Below are positions 17,530 to 26,263 of a DNA stretch of 64,000 nucleotides, piece by piece. Made by a program: the position numbers and the translations under genes. Numbering within the stretch: the first letter of the stretch is position 1; every line of letters starts with the position of its first letter. Source of the stretch: an uncultured Bacteroidia bacterium (lineage in GTDB: Bacteria > Bacteroidota > Bacteroidia > Bacteroidales > UBA932); the NCBI GenBank assembly GCA_902785825.1, contig CACZZZ010000007.1, forward strand, positions 62,001-126,000, in the 5' to 3' direction. Below the pieces are notes generated by a model. It did no database searches. It was not told where the DNA came from and was given only the letters and a program-made list of their open reading frames with translations.

Positions 17530-18930
17530 TTATTGTTTTATCTGGCTGCCAAGGATTGTCGGCTCGTCTCCATCGCGCAGCCGGGAGAATTTGCGGAACA
17601 AACTGTGTATTAAGAAGAAAGTGGTAATGCAGGCAAGCAGGTCGGAGGCCGGGAAAGAGAAGAAGACGCCCCGAACCTCATAGAACAGCGGCAGCACATA
17701 GATCAGTGGCACAAGGAAGAGTAACTGTCTGCTTAGAGACAGGAAAATAGACTTCCCGACCATCCCAAGGCTCTGAAAGAAATTCGTGGAGACCATCTGC
17801 CAACCGACTAGGATCACCACGGGATTCATCGCCCTGAGTCCCTTGTCCGCGAGGTCCTTCAACTGCGGGTCATTAGTGAATATTCCGACCATAAGGCTCG
17901 GGAAAAACTCGGATGCGATGAACCAAAATACGCATACCCCTGTAGCCCACAAGGCTGTCAGGGTGAAGACTTTCTTTACCCTGGAATACTGCCTGGCCCC
18001 GAAATTATAGCCGGCGATAGGTTGCATTCCTTGGTTCATCCCCATCACGATCATCACGAACATGAAATTGATCCTGTTCACGATTCCATAGGCTCCGATA
18101 GCCAGGTCACCGCCGTACTTGAGGAGCTGCTGGTTGATGAACATGGTGACTATGCACGAGGCGGAGTTCATCAGGAAAGGTCCCATGCCTATAGCGAGGG
18201 AGTCCTTCGCTATCCTCCAGTTCAGCTCGAAGATGCGCTTGGGAAGCCTCATGACATTATCCTTGCGGGTGAAATAGCGCAGGGAATATGAGAGAGCCAA
18301 GGCCTGGCACAAGACCGTCGCGATGGCCGCGCCGCGGATTCCCAGCCCAAGGACGAAGATGAATATCGGATCGAGGATAGTGTTTGAGATGACAGTGAAC
18401 AAGGTCAATCCCATCGCTAGTTTGGGATTGCCCGAGGATCTGATCAACGCGTTCAGGCCGAAGTAGAGATGTGTGATCACATTGCCGATCAGGATGATCT
18501 CCATGTATTCCCGGGCGAACGGAAGCGTGTTGGGACTTGCTCCGAAGAAGGTCAGGATAGGATCCAGGAAGCACAGGCACAGAGCGGCGAAAATCACACC
18601 CGTTATGCAGTTGAGGCTGATGTCATTGGCGAGCACCTTGTTGGCGGCCTCATAGTTGCGCTGCCCAAGCAGTACCGAGACCAGGGTGGCCGCGCCGACC
18701 CCCACCAGAGTGCCTAAGGCGGAGCTGAGGTTCATTAGCGGGAAGGTCACCGCGAGTCCCGACAGCGCTAACGGGCCATCACCGGGAATATGCCCGATGA
18801 ATATGCTGTCCACCATATTATACAAGGAAGACGCGGTCATGGCGATGATGCCAGGGACCGCGTATCTCTTCAAGAGGCCGCCTATTTTCTCAGTTCCTAA
18901 TTCTGTAGGTGCCAGGTGGGTGTTAGTCAT
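17530..18930 (-). CDS. MATE family multidrug/sodium antiporter
   Basis: 466 residues and 12 predicted helices. The segments LKRYAVPGIIAMTASSLYNMVDSIFIGHI and MNQGMQPIAGYNFGARQYSRVKKV are MATE hallmarks, close to the NorM/DinF and MepA branch. It exports cationic compounds in exchange for H+ or Na+. The ATG at 18930 overlaps the stop of the FKBP gene (ATGACTAA), implying coupled translation; a start eight codons earlier is less likely. Confidence 0.9.
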   Translation of the reverse strand: MTNTHLAPTELGTEKIGGLLKRYAVPGIIAMTASSLYNMVDSIFIGHIPGDGPLALSGLAVTFPLMNLSSALGTLVGVGAATLVSVLLGQRNYEAANKVLANDISLNCITGVIFAALCLCFLDPILTFFGASPNTLPFAREYMEIILIGNVITHLYFGLNALIRSSGNPKLAMGLTLFTVISNTILDPIFIFVLGLGIRGAAIATVLCQALALSYSLRYFTRKDNVMRLPKRIFELNWRIAKDSLAIGMGPFLMNSASCIVTMFINQQLLKYGGDLAIGAYGIVNRINFMFVMIVMGMNQGMQPIAGYNFGARQYSRVKKVFTLTALWATGVCVFWFIASEFFPSLMVGIFTNDPQLKDLADKGLRAMNPVVILVGWQMVSTNFFQSLGMVGKSIFLSLSRQLLFLVPLIYVLPLFYEVRGVFFSFPASDLLACITTFFLIHSLFRKFSRLRDGDEPTILGSQIKQ

Positions 18931-19957
18931 TTTCGGAAGGCTTCTCGACAACTTCTATCTCAAAAACTATCGGGGCGAATTTCGGTATAGATGATCCGCT
19001 GCCGCTATAGCCGTATCCGAGTTCGGAATAAAAGGCGCAGACCACTTTCTCGAAGGGCCTTAGTTTGGACAGGCAGTAGGCGAATCCATCGACCAAGGTG
19101 GATCCTTCAGAAGTCTCGCTGGTCGAAAGGGTTATCTTGGTGTAGTCATCATCTCCGGGCAGTTTGATCACCATGGGAGCATAAGACCTGCCGGAAGAAT
19201 ACAATCCGTAAACTTTTGCCGTGTCTTCGATAGTGGTGTCAAACACCTGGCCGTTGAGAAGACGACCGGTGTAGTTGATGTAGAAAGATGTGTCCGAAGG
19301 GAAGGTCGCGCCGCTTGCCGGTTCCTTCAAAGTCTTGCAATAGTAACCGAACATCGTCGAGTCGGTGCCGGGCATGTGGATCGCGACATATTTGGCGAGA
19401 GTGTCCGCCTCCCAGGCTTTGATGTCGGAAGTTTTGTCCTTGACCTTGATGGTGTAAATGGAATTGGATCCGGATTTTTTATTATTGTAGTCCGCCAATC
19501 CGACATTGAGCCAGCCGGGAACTACCCCGACTCTCGTGCCACCGACTCTCATCCCGTCGATCAAGTCGAGCACACCAACTTGGGTATAAGCCTCGTCTAA
19601 TATTATTATATTGTCTCCATAATAGTTGGAGGTCTTATAAGTGCCGATCTGCTGGGCCAACTTCTTTGAGGTCGTGGAGCTGATGTTGCCCTCGAGATCC
19701 GTCTCGGTGTATTCGAGGAAAAGGTAGAGGTCGTCATCACTGATCGCGGCTCCTGTTCCAGGCACATCCTCAAGGATGTAGATTCCGCGTCCTGTCGCGG
19801 GCACGCCTGGGTGATTCGCGTTCATCCATGCCTCCATATACTCCTTCTCCATGCCAGTCGTGTCCACCGAGCTTTCCTTGGCGCAGCCGGACAGGATGGC
19901 CAGAACGGCCGCCGCGGTCCCGCCGATGAGAGATAATCTTTTGCTCAATATATTCAT
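18923..19957 (-). CDS. FKBP-type peptidyl-prolyl isomerase lipoprotein, two-domain
   Basis: 344 residues with a lipoprotein signal (AILSGC). Two FKBP-like units can be traced: one around LIDGMRVGGTRVGVVPGWLNVG, and a second around FYINYTGRLLNGQVFDTTIED, ending LRPFEKVVCAFYSELGYGYSG. Such enzymes assist folding of exported proteins. The first unit lacks several FKBP active-site residues and may be structural. A TTG five codons upstream is an alternative start; the ATG at 19957 is preferred. It lies 21 nt after a second, smaller FKBP lipoprotein gene. Confidence 0.8.
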   Translation of the reverse strand: MNILSKRLSLIGGTAAAVLAILSGCAKESSVDTTGMEKEYMEAWMNANHPGVPATGRGIYILEDVPGTGAAISDDDLYLFLEYTETDLEGNISSTTSKKLAQQIGTYKTSNYYGDNIIILDEAYTQVGVLDLIDGMRVGGTRVGVVPGWLNVGLADYNNKKSGSNSIYTIKVKDKTSDIKAWEADTLAKYVAIHMPGTDSTMFGYYCKTLKEPASGATFPSDTSFYINYTGRLLNGQVFDTTIEDTAKVYGLYSSGRSYAPMVIKLPGDDDYTKITLSTSETSEGSTLVDGFAYCLSKLRPFEKVVCAFYSELGYGYSGSGSSIPKFAPIVFEIEVVEKPSEND

Positions 19958-19978
19958 AGACAATTTATTCAATCATTT

Positions 19979-20527
19979 TTAATCGCTGACGCTCTTTATC
20001 CACAAATGCCAGGCCAGAGCCGCATTGGAGGGAACATTCGCTATTTTCTTCTTTCCGAAGCCTCGCTTGCCGTTGAAAAGGATGTAGCACTCGTCTCCAC
20101 CTTTGACACCAGGCAAGCCCTTTTTGAGCCCCTCCACGAGGTCGCTCTCGTCAAGCCTAATCGTCCTGATCTGGAAGGCGGTGGTGTCGGAAATCGACCA
20201 TCTCGCCGAATTGGCCAGTTCCTCGTAGTTGGTGACGAAGAGGGTGGAGTTGTCGATCCGGCTGCTGGAAAGGTAATATCCGGCATAGTAGAATGCCACG
20301 GCTCCGTTTTCAGCCAAGGTGGCCCCATCTCCGTGAGCCACGGTTATCCTGACTATGCCATCCTCATGCGTCAACGTAGCGTCCGGGTAGGTGCTCATAA
20401 GGTTTTCGGTTATAGCCTCGATGTAGCTCTCCTGCTTGTCGTATATAGACTCCAGCTGCTTCTTGTCGCAAGAAGCGGCGAGAAACAGGGCGGTGACGGA
20501 CAATATTATCAGTGGTAACCTTCTCAT
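19979..20527 (-). CDS. Small FKBP-like lipoprotein
   Basis: 182 residues with a lipobox (LAASC, Cys20). The C-terminal LDESDLVEGLKKGLPGVKGGDECYILFNGKRGFGKK is an FKBP-type fold signature (GxxxGLxxMxxGexxxixip). It is shorter than active FKBPs. The start overlaps the stop of the DHH phosphoesterase gene (ATGA), so the pair is translationally coupled. Confidence 0.75.
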   Translation of the reverse strand: MRRLPLIILSVTALFLAASCDKKQLESIYDKQESYIEAITENLMSTYPDATLTHEDGIVRITVAHGDGATLAENGAVAFYYAGYYLSSSRIDNSTLFVTNYEELANSARWSISDTTAFQIRTIRLDESDLVEGLKKGLPGVKGGDECYILFNGKRGFGKKKIANVPSNAALAWHLWIKSVSD

Positions 20528-21561
20528 CTGGTCAAAAACTCCCTTGTCACTTTCAATATGTATGCCTTCGCTTCAGAAGGGGAGGGAATATCCTCGGGAA
20601 AGTTCAGTTTCCCTCCGGCGGCCATCTCATGGCCTCCTCCATGGAAATAACTCATGGCCAATCTGTTGGCGGATATGCCACGCTTTGATCTGACCGACAC
20701 CCTGAACTTCCCTTCCTCCTCTGTGAGGAATATGCTGATCTTCACATTGGCCACGGAGAGAGGCAGGTTCACAAATCCCTCGCTCTCACCCTGTCTGAAA
20801 TCGAAGCGTTCCTGGCATTCCTTGTCGAGGACCATGACCGCGGCGCCCTCCGGGGATATTACCAGATTCTCCGAAAGCAGGTATCCCATAAGCCTTAACC
20901 TGTTCTCCCTGTAGTTATGGTAAAGGTCGGAGAGAATCAGGTCCCTGTCAACCCCGGCAGCGATCAGCTCGGAAGCCATCCTCATGGTGCCCGGAAAGAC
21001 AGAGTTCGCGAAATTATTGGTGTCGGTGGTCATCCCCGTCATCAGTGCTCCGAGAACACTCCCGGGGAGCTTCTTGAGATCTCCGTCCACGTCGGGCATC
21101 CGCTTTAGAATGAGGAACAGAAGCTCGCATGTGGAAGATACCTCTGTCTCGGAAAACACCAGGGAGAAAGCCCCGGCGTCGGGATTCAGATGGTGATCTA
21201 TGAGGACTTTGGGTGATGCGGAAGCGGAAAGCGGAGCCTCCATCTCCGGATTGGTGCGGGAGAAAGACGGGCAGTCAAGGCAGAAGATAAGGTCGCTGGA
21301 GCGTATCCTTTCCGTGGCTAGGACGGGATCCTCAGCATAGGGGATGACAGCGTCCTCCCTGAAGTTCCGGAGAATAAAGCGAAGGGACTCCGGCACGCTG
21401 TCTGGGATGACAAGAGCGGCATCCTTCCCGCGGCATTCCGTAAGGTAGCCGACAAGGGCGAGACCGCTTCCGAGAGCGTCCCCGTCAGGATGAGTGTGAG
21501 CCGTGACGCAGATTCGCGACGATGCGCTCACGAGGGAGTCCAATTCGTTGATTCTATCCAT
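20524..21561 (-). CDS. DHH-family phosphoesterase, NrnA-like (nanoRNase/pAp phosphatase)
   Basis: 345 residues. The DHH metal motifs are AHTHPDGDALGSG, FCLDCPSFSR and VLIDHHLNPDAG; GMTTDTNNF and the C-terminal GGGHEMAAGGKL complete the DHH/DHHA1 pair. NrnA degrades short RNA oligonucleotides and dephosphorylates 3'-phosphoadenosine 5'-phosphate. The ATG at 21561 is the conserved start; an upstream extension is hydrophobic and not family-like. It heads the operon that runs down to the serine hydrolase. Confidence 0.9.
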   Translation of the reverse strand: MDRINELDSLVSASSRICVTAHTHPDGDALGSGLALVGYLTECRGKDAALVIPDSVPESLRFILRNFREDAVIPYAEDPVLATERIRSSDLIFCLDCPSFSRTNPEMEAPLSASASPKVLIDHHLNPDAGAFSLVFSETEVSSTCELLFLILKRMPDVDGDLKKLPGSVLGALMTGMTTDTNNFANSVFPGTMRMASELIAAGVDRDLILSDLYHNYRENRLRLMGYLLSENLVISPEGAAVMVLDKECQERFDFRQGESEGFVNLPLSVANVKISIFLTEEEGKFRVSVRSKRGISANRLAMSYFHGGGHEMAAGGKLNFPEDIPSPSEAKAYILKVTREFLTR

Positions 21562-21601
21562 TCGCGGGAGCAAAATTACGAATAATATTACAAATATTAT
21601 A

Positions 21602-21632
21602 TTGCATTTCATAAATCAATTTTCTAACTTTG
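21602..21632 (+). promoter_or_regulatory. Promoter of the membrane protein-DUF3822-rsmD operon
   Basis: TAACTTTG (21625-21632) fits the -7 consensus, with a partial -33 (TTG, 21602-21604) 20 nt upstream. The leader would be about 50 nt, ending in an A/T-rich stretch before the ATG at 21689. Confidence 0.55.
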
Positions 21633-21688
21633 TCCAGAATTGGCGGATTGTCGGTTCATGGAAAGCAAATCATAAATTTTTTTTTATA

Positions 21689-22405
21689 ATGAACAAGGCT
21701 CTAAAAACGATTCTCAGTATCGTGCTCGCGCTTCTCTGCGTGTTCCTCGTGTACAAGATCTATGAAGGTGTCATGGAACCCGTAAGGTTCGAGAAGGATG
21801 TCAATGCCAGGAAGAAGGTCGCCATCCAGCAGCTCAAGGATATCCGTGACCTGCAGGTGGCGTACAAGAGTGTCAATGACCGTTTCACGGCTTCTTTCGA
21901 CACCCTCAAGCAGTTCTACAAGAATGGTGAGATGGTCGTTCTCATGCAGATTGGTTCCAAGGATGATTCCCTTGCCATGGCTCACACCAATGACATAAAG
22001 AAGGCCAGAAGAGGCAAGATCACTGACGCCGATCTTTACAAACTCTATCAGGAAGGAGACAAGAATCTTGTGTTCTCGATCCAGAACAAGATTGCCGTCA
22101 AGGATACCTTGTTCAAGAGCAGGCCTGATTTCGACATCGAGAAGATCGACAAGATTCCGTTCGCTGTCGGCGAGTACGGTGCCGCTGAGATTAAGGATGT
22201 CGCCATGGAGGCTATCGTCAAGAAGGTCTCCGGTGTGGACGTTCCTCTCTTCGAGGCCAAGATGCCTTATAAGTCTCTCCTCAATGGCCTGAACCACCAG
22301 CTTGTCGTCAACCTCGTCGCTGAGCGCGAGGATCTCGGACAGTATGAGGGGCTCCAGGTGGGAAGCATCACTGCCCCGAACAACAACGCGGGTAACTGGG
22401 AGTAG
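21689..22405 (+). CDS. Single-pass membrane protein, conserved in Bacteroidales
   Basis: 238 residues. An N-terminal transmembrane helix (ILSIVLALLCVFLVYKIYEGVM) is followed by a long alpha-helical region (KVAIQQLKDIRDLQVAYKSVNDRFTASFDTLKQFYKNGE) and a C-terminal domain of unknown type. I do not recognize a named family. The neighbours DUF3822 and rsmD are a recurrent set in this order, and the gene is likely housekeeping. The start at 21689 places the helix at the N-terminus. Confidence 0.7.
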   Translation: MNKALKTILSIVLALLCVFLVYKIYEGVMEPVRFEKDVNARKKVAIQQLKDIRDLQVAYKSVNDRFTASFDTLKQFYKNGEMVVLMQIGSKDDSLAMAHTNDIKKARRGKITDADLYKLYQEGDKNLVFSIQNKIAVKDTLFKSRPDFDIEKIDKIPFAVGEYGAAEIKDVAMEAIVKKVSGVDVPLFEAKMPYKSLLNGLNHQLVVNLVAEREDLGQYEGLQVGSITAPNNNAGNWE

Positions 22406-22413
22406 AATCGTGC

Positions 22414-22875
22414 ATGTCACGCCACTCCCTTAAAGTCGCGCTTGTACCGTCCGCGTTTTTTGACCGGACTCAATTGAAGGATATTCTTTCAAAGACGGTC
22501 AGGCTCGATCAAGAAGACGAAGTGGAATACATCAGTTTGCCGGAGTTCTCCGCCGAACTGGTGTATTCTCTTTCTCAGGACCTTCCGGAACTGTACTATC
22601 TTCTGAAGAAACTCCCGGAGATCAAGGAATATAACAAAATCGCCGCTTCCTATGGCGACGGGGTCTTGTCCCTTGCGATTGCCCAGGGAGATAACCTCTT
22701 GTTGGCCAATGTGTTTGAGGCGGCTGATTTCACCACTGCCGAGTATTTCCTTTTCATGGCGGTTAAAAAGCTCCAGCTCAATCCGGAGCAGTCATCGCTT
22801 CATTTCATGACAGATCTTTCGGGCGAAGAAGAAATGTCCCTATACCGTTATTTCAAGTCAGTCGAAAGGATATGA
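22414..22875 (+). CDS. DUF3822-like protein, short form
   Basis: 153 residues. It resembles the Bacteroidota DUF3822 family (actin-like ATPase relatives), with segments such as LKVALVPSAFFDR and DNLLLANVFEAADFTTAEYFLFMAVKKLQLNPEQ. Members are usually considerably longer, so this copy covers about half of the fold. It overlaps rsmD by 4 nt (ATGA), a strong sign of coupling to the rRNA methyltransferase. Function unknown. Confidence 0.7.
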   Translation: MSRHSLKVALVPSAFFDRTQLKDILSKTVRLDQEDEVEYISLPEFSAELVYSLSQDLPELYYLLKKLPEIKEYNKIAASYGDGVLSLAIAQGDNLLLANVFEAADFTTAEYFLFMAVKKLQLNPEQSSLHFMTDLSGEEEMSLYRYFKSVERI

Positions 22876-23402
22876 GAATCATTGGCGGCCGCCTGAAAGG
22901 CAAGACCATCAACCCTCCCGCGGGTTACAACGCCCGTCCCACGACTGATTTCGCCAGGGAAGGCCTTTTCAATGTTCTTAACAATGAATATGAGTTCGAG
23001 GACCTGAAGGTTCTCGATCTTTTCGGAGGCACCGGCGCAGTGGCTTTCGAATTCGCCTCCAGAGGCGCCGCCAAGGTATATTCAGTCGAGATGTCAAGGG
23101 AGAACGCCACTTTCATCAAGAGGGAGGCCCAGCGGCTTGGACTTGACAACGTGGTTATGGTCAGGGACAATGTCTTCGATTTCCTTCCCATTTGCCATGA
23201 GAAGTTCGACATTATCTTCGCGGATCCTCCTTATGCCCTTGAAGGCTTGGAGACCATTCCGGACAAGGTTTTCGCCCAAGACATCCTCCATCCGGAATGC
23301 TATCTTATCCTTGAACACGGAGACGAGCACTCCTTCACCGACCATCCGCGTTTCAAAAAAGAGAAGCGCTACGGCCGTGTGCACTTCTCTTTCTTTGAAT
23401 AG
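22872..23402 (+). CDS. rsmD: 16S rRNA (guanine966-N2)-methyltransferase RsmD
   Basis: 176 residues. The start MRIIGGRLKGKTINPP, the SAM-binding LDLFGGTGAVAFEFASRGA, and the catalytic FADPPYAL motif identify RsmD, which methylates the small-subunit rRNA. It ends 2 nt before the end of the convergent helicase gene, which marks the border of the accessory island. Confidence 0.95.
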   Translation: MRIIGGRLKGKTINPPAGYNARPTTDFAREGLFNVLNNEYEFEDLKVLDLFGGTGAVAFEFASRGAAKVYSVEMSRENATFIKREAQRLGLDNVVMVRDNVFDFLPICHEKFDIIFADPPYALEGLETIPDKVFAQDILHPECYLILEHGDEHSFTDHPRFKKEKRYGRVHFSFFE

Positions 23403-23404
23403 AC

Positions 23405-26191
23405 TTATTTGGAGAGATAGCCTTTTTCGAAGGCGCTCGGATATAAGAACTTGGATTCCCGGTCGGGAAACTTGACAATCAAATATTTATCATCTATTGA
23501 CATAACTACGCCTGGTCCGAGGCTCTTGTGGATGACCGTGTCACCGACTTTGATTACTTCGACGAGCTTAGCGGCCTCAGTAGATCCTTCGCTTCGCTCA
23601 GGATGACATTGCGGGTCCAACCCAGGGTCTTTGTTGTCATCCTGAGCCGAAGGCACTGAGACGAAGGATCTACAGCCACCGTCATGCCCGGCTTGACCGG
23701 GCGTCTCAACCGCCGTATCCCAAAGGCCTATGACAGTGCCGGTGTGTTTGTCAATACCGGTGTATTCCAAAGAAGAGTCCTCGTAGCGCTTGAACTTATA
23801 GACAGCATCATTCATCAGTTCGCTGTTGAAGATTCCCAGACTCACCAGTAAACTGAAATCCTTGAGAGTCAGACCGGTAACCTTCCGGAACAAATCCGGC
23901 TCCAGCTGTTCGATTACATCTTTCAGGCAATATTCCCGGTAATCTGTCAGGTACATGAACACAGGAATGCGGGTGGCGAATTTGATTAACTTATCCTGGA
24001 TTTCCTTGCGTTTGCTCTTGAACTCTTTCTCTTCATCGGTAAGCTCTTTTTTCTCCTTTTGCGTCAGGTCGTCTCCTTTCTCTTTTTTGGTCTTCTTAAC
24101 GTGTTCGGACTTGTTGATGATGGTCTCGATGTCGGAGTTGAGGTTGCGGAACCCCTCTATGTTCATTAGGGCCTTCATTGCTTCCGGATTGTTCATCAGG
24201 CGCAGCAGGGTGGCGTTGTCCACGTTCACTAGCACAGCGCTCTCCCATCGACGGGCAAGGAGTGTCGCAGTGGTTCCGCTCATGGCCATATCCAGCACTC
24301 CGGCCGCATCGATTTCCTTCATTGAGGATCCGTCGAAAGCCAGTATGGGCAAGAACTTGATGAACTGCTCAACTTTCTTTTCCGGATTGGATTCCTCTAC
24401 GTTGAGTTGGCAACTGTATTCCTCAACCTGCCTGAGGGCCCGATTTGGAGCGAAGTCGAAGACATAGCAGAACGGTTTGAGAATCACCTCGTTCCCATAT
24501 TCATCCTTAGTGGTCCATGGAGACTGGACACGGAACGCAGCTTGGAAGTAGGTTTCCGGGGAAGTTGTGTTGCGGAGCATCAAGATGCCGGTCCAAGGCT
24601 TGACAGTGACGCCGGTCGAAAGCTTGCCGCACGACAGGGTGATAGTCTTCGTCTGCTGGGGGTCTTCCATGGCGTTGTAAACCGGTTCCACGGCCCTGGC
24701 TCCCATTCCGGCTTCATTCCCGGCCGCGACGATAATCTTGTATTCATCATAAAAGCGGTTGGAGCGCTTGCGCAAGAGTTTTGCCATGGCCCGGCAAGCG
24801 GCAACCGATGGCAGGAACCAGTAAGTGTGCTGGAGATAGCTCAGCAGTCGGGTGTCCGAAAAAGGCATAGGTGGCTTCTCGGCGCCAAGTTTAAGTTCTG
24901 ATACGATGTTTTCCGTGTAGGCACCCCGAATAAGATCCAGCCATTTTTGGACATATTCTTCATGTAGGAAATAGTCATCTTCAGCACGGAAGAACTCGTT
25001 GAGGTCGAACTCGTCGAATTCGCCCTGGGCCGCAATCTCCCGGATGCTGTCCGGTAGCTGGTATGTCAGCATCACCATCTTGGGGAGTTGGGCGTAGGGG
25101 TTGCCGGGGCCTTGCCAGGCTTCCTTGGCTGCCTGCTCGTCGGAATATGTCCAGTTATATATTTGTTCCTCAATGAATTCTCCTGTGGAGATGGCGCGGA
25201 AGGGCGTACCGGAGAGGTAGAGATAAGCGCCGGTGCGGAGCGGCATCAAGCCTTCGTCATACATCTCTCTAGCCTCCAGTTCACGGACGTTATCCGCGTC
25301 TTCCGTGATGATCTCACCGACCTCTTCCGCCCTCCTCAAGGCCGGGTCTTTCTTGTCGTAGAAGTTTTTGGCGTTCTTGCCCCAGGCGCCGTAGTGGTAT
25401 TCGTCCAGCACTATGCAGTCCCAGTCCACGGTCTGGATCCACTCGTTCGTCGCCTTGATGCCGCCCACTGCGTTCTTCCCCAGCACATCCTGAAAGGAAG
25501 CGAAGCAGACAAACGGCTTGCGCTCGTTGACGTAGTTGAACTCGCGGTCTTCCTGCTTCTGGCAGAACTGCCAGCCTGTGAAGTCTTTGTGTGTGAGGAG
25601 GTCTTCTTCCCAGGCGGTCTTTACGGCCGGTTTGAATGTCAGCACCAGCACTTTCTTCCAGCCCATCTTTAGAGCGAGCTGATAGGTGGTGAAAGTCTTG
25701 CCGAAGCGCATCTTCGCATTCCAGAGAAAGTGTGGCGTGAGCCCCCTGTTGGATGGGTCTTTCTTGAAAGCATCAAAGTAGGCCGAGGTCTTCTCCACGG
25801 CCCGCTTCTGCTCCGGGCGCATCGGGAAGTCGTAGATGCGGTCGATCATCTTGTCCTTCCCGGCCACGGCCGTGGCGATGGCCTGCTGGACCTTCCCGAT
25901 GTCGCACACGAACCATTCGCCCTCCGGATTGCGGATGTGGTCCTTTCGGAGGATGCGGTGGACCAGCTTGTCGGTGAAGGAGGAGCCGTCCTTGCGCATT
26001 GCCGGGCGTTTGAGAACGATCCGGTAACGGATGTTCCCGGTGAGGTTCTGCTCCTTTACGCGAGTCTCTACGTCACGCGTACTATAGCCGACCTTAAGCC
26101 AGCCCTTGTGAACCGGATAGTCAATGTGCTCATAGGCGTAGATGGTCGGAGTCTGCTCGACTTTATTCCGGAGTAGGTCTTGTGCTGCCAT
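23405..26191 (-). CDS. GIY-YIG (T5orf172-like) plus DEAD/DEAH helicase, restriction-type protein
   Basis: 928 residues. Residues 15-70 (TIYAYEH, WLKVGYSTRDVETRVKEQ) resemble a T5orf172/GIY-YIG nuclease domain. A superfamily 2 helicase follows: FLWNAKMRFGKTFTTY (motif I variant), VLDEYHYG (DExH-like motif II), YLSGTPFRA (motif III) and a C-terminal RecA lobe with YFQAAFRVQSPW. A lysine/glutamate-rich coiled coil lies near residues 700-730. The last 50 residues (VIKVGDTVIHKSLGPGVVMSIDDKYLIVKF) look like a CarD/UvrD-tail Tudor domain. Between them a palindromic repeat is translated in frame. Together with the methyltransferases this suggests DNA restriction. The ATG at 26191 is chosen because upstream codons are not family-like. 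Confidence 0.8.
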   Translation of the reverse strand: MAAQDLLRNKVEQTPTIYAYEHIDYPVHKGWLKVGYSTRDVETRVKEQNLTGNIRYRIVLKRPAMRKDGSSFTDKLVHRILRKDHIRNPEGEWFVCDIGKVQQAIATAVAGKDKMIDRIYDFPMRPEQKRAVEKTSAYFDAFKKDPSNRGLTPHFLWNAKMRFGKTFTTYQLALKMGWKKVLVLTFKPAVKTAWEEDLLTHKDFTGWQFCQKQEDREFNYVNERKPFVCFASFQDVLGKNAVGGIKATNEWIQTVDWDCIVLDEYHYGAWGKNAKNFYDKKDPALRRAEEVGEIITEDADNVRELEAREMYDEGLMPLRTGAYLYLSGTPFRAISTGEFIEEQIYNWTYSDEQAAKEAWQGPGNPYAQLPKMVMLTYQLPDSIREIAAQGEFDEFDLNEFFRAEDDYFLHEEYVQKWLDLIRGAYTENIVSELKLGAEKPPMPFSDTRLLSYLQHTYWFLPSVAACRAMAKLLRKRSNRFYDEYKIIVAAGNEAGMGARAVEPVYNAMEDPQQTKTITLSCGKLSTGVTVKPWTGILMLRNTTSPETYFQAAFRVQSPWTTKDEYGNEVILKPFCYVFDFAPNRALRQVEEYSCQLNVEESNPEKKVEQFIKFLPILAFDGSSMKEIDAAGVLDMAMSGTTATLLARRWESAVLVNVDNATLLRLMNNPEAMKALMNIEGFRNLNSDIETIINKSEHVKKTKKEKGDDLTQKEKKELTDEEKEFKSKRKEIQDKLIKFATRIPVFMYLTDYREYCLKDVIEQLEPDLFRKVTGLTLKDFSLLVSLGIFNSELMNDAVYKFKRYEDSSLEYTGIDKHTGTVIGLWDTAVETPGQAGHDGGCRSFVSVPSAQDDNKDPGLDPQCHPERSEGSTEAAKLVEVIKVGDTVIHKSLGPGVVMSIDDKYLIVKFPDRESKFLYPSAFEKGYLSK
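23581..23672. repeat. Palindromic repeat element inside the helicase gene
   Basis: The left arm (23581-23607) and right arm (23636-23672) are inverted copies. The outer 11 bp (TAGATCCTTCG/CGAAGGATCTA) and inner 12 bp (GCTCAGGATGAC/GTCATCCTGAGC) match exactly, and the right arm has about 10 extra bases. It is translated in frame as a linker containing HPERSEGS. The sequence is typical of dispersed intergenic palindromes. Confidence 0.85.
23686..23702. repeat. GC-rich hairpin repeat adjacent to the palindromic element
   Basis: GCCCGG and CCGGGC pair around the loop CTTGA. It abuts the previous repeat and is also translated in frame in the helicase (PGQAGH). This motif is another common dispersed palindrome, so two repeat units seem to have been inserted together or in turn. 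Confidence 0.7.
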
Positions 26192-26233
26192 AAATGGTAA
26201 TTTGTGCTCGGTGAAATATTCACGAGAAAACCT

Positions 26234-26263
26234 ATTGCTTTTGGGATAAATTTTATAACTTTG
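26234..26263 (+). promoter_or_regulatory. Candidate plus-strand promoter for an antisense small RNA
   Basis: TAACTTTG (26256-26263) is a perfect -7 match. ATTG (26234-26237) lies 18 nt upstream as a -33. No plus-strand gene follows, but a terminator hairpin does. Confidence 0.45.
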
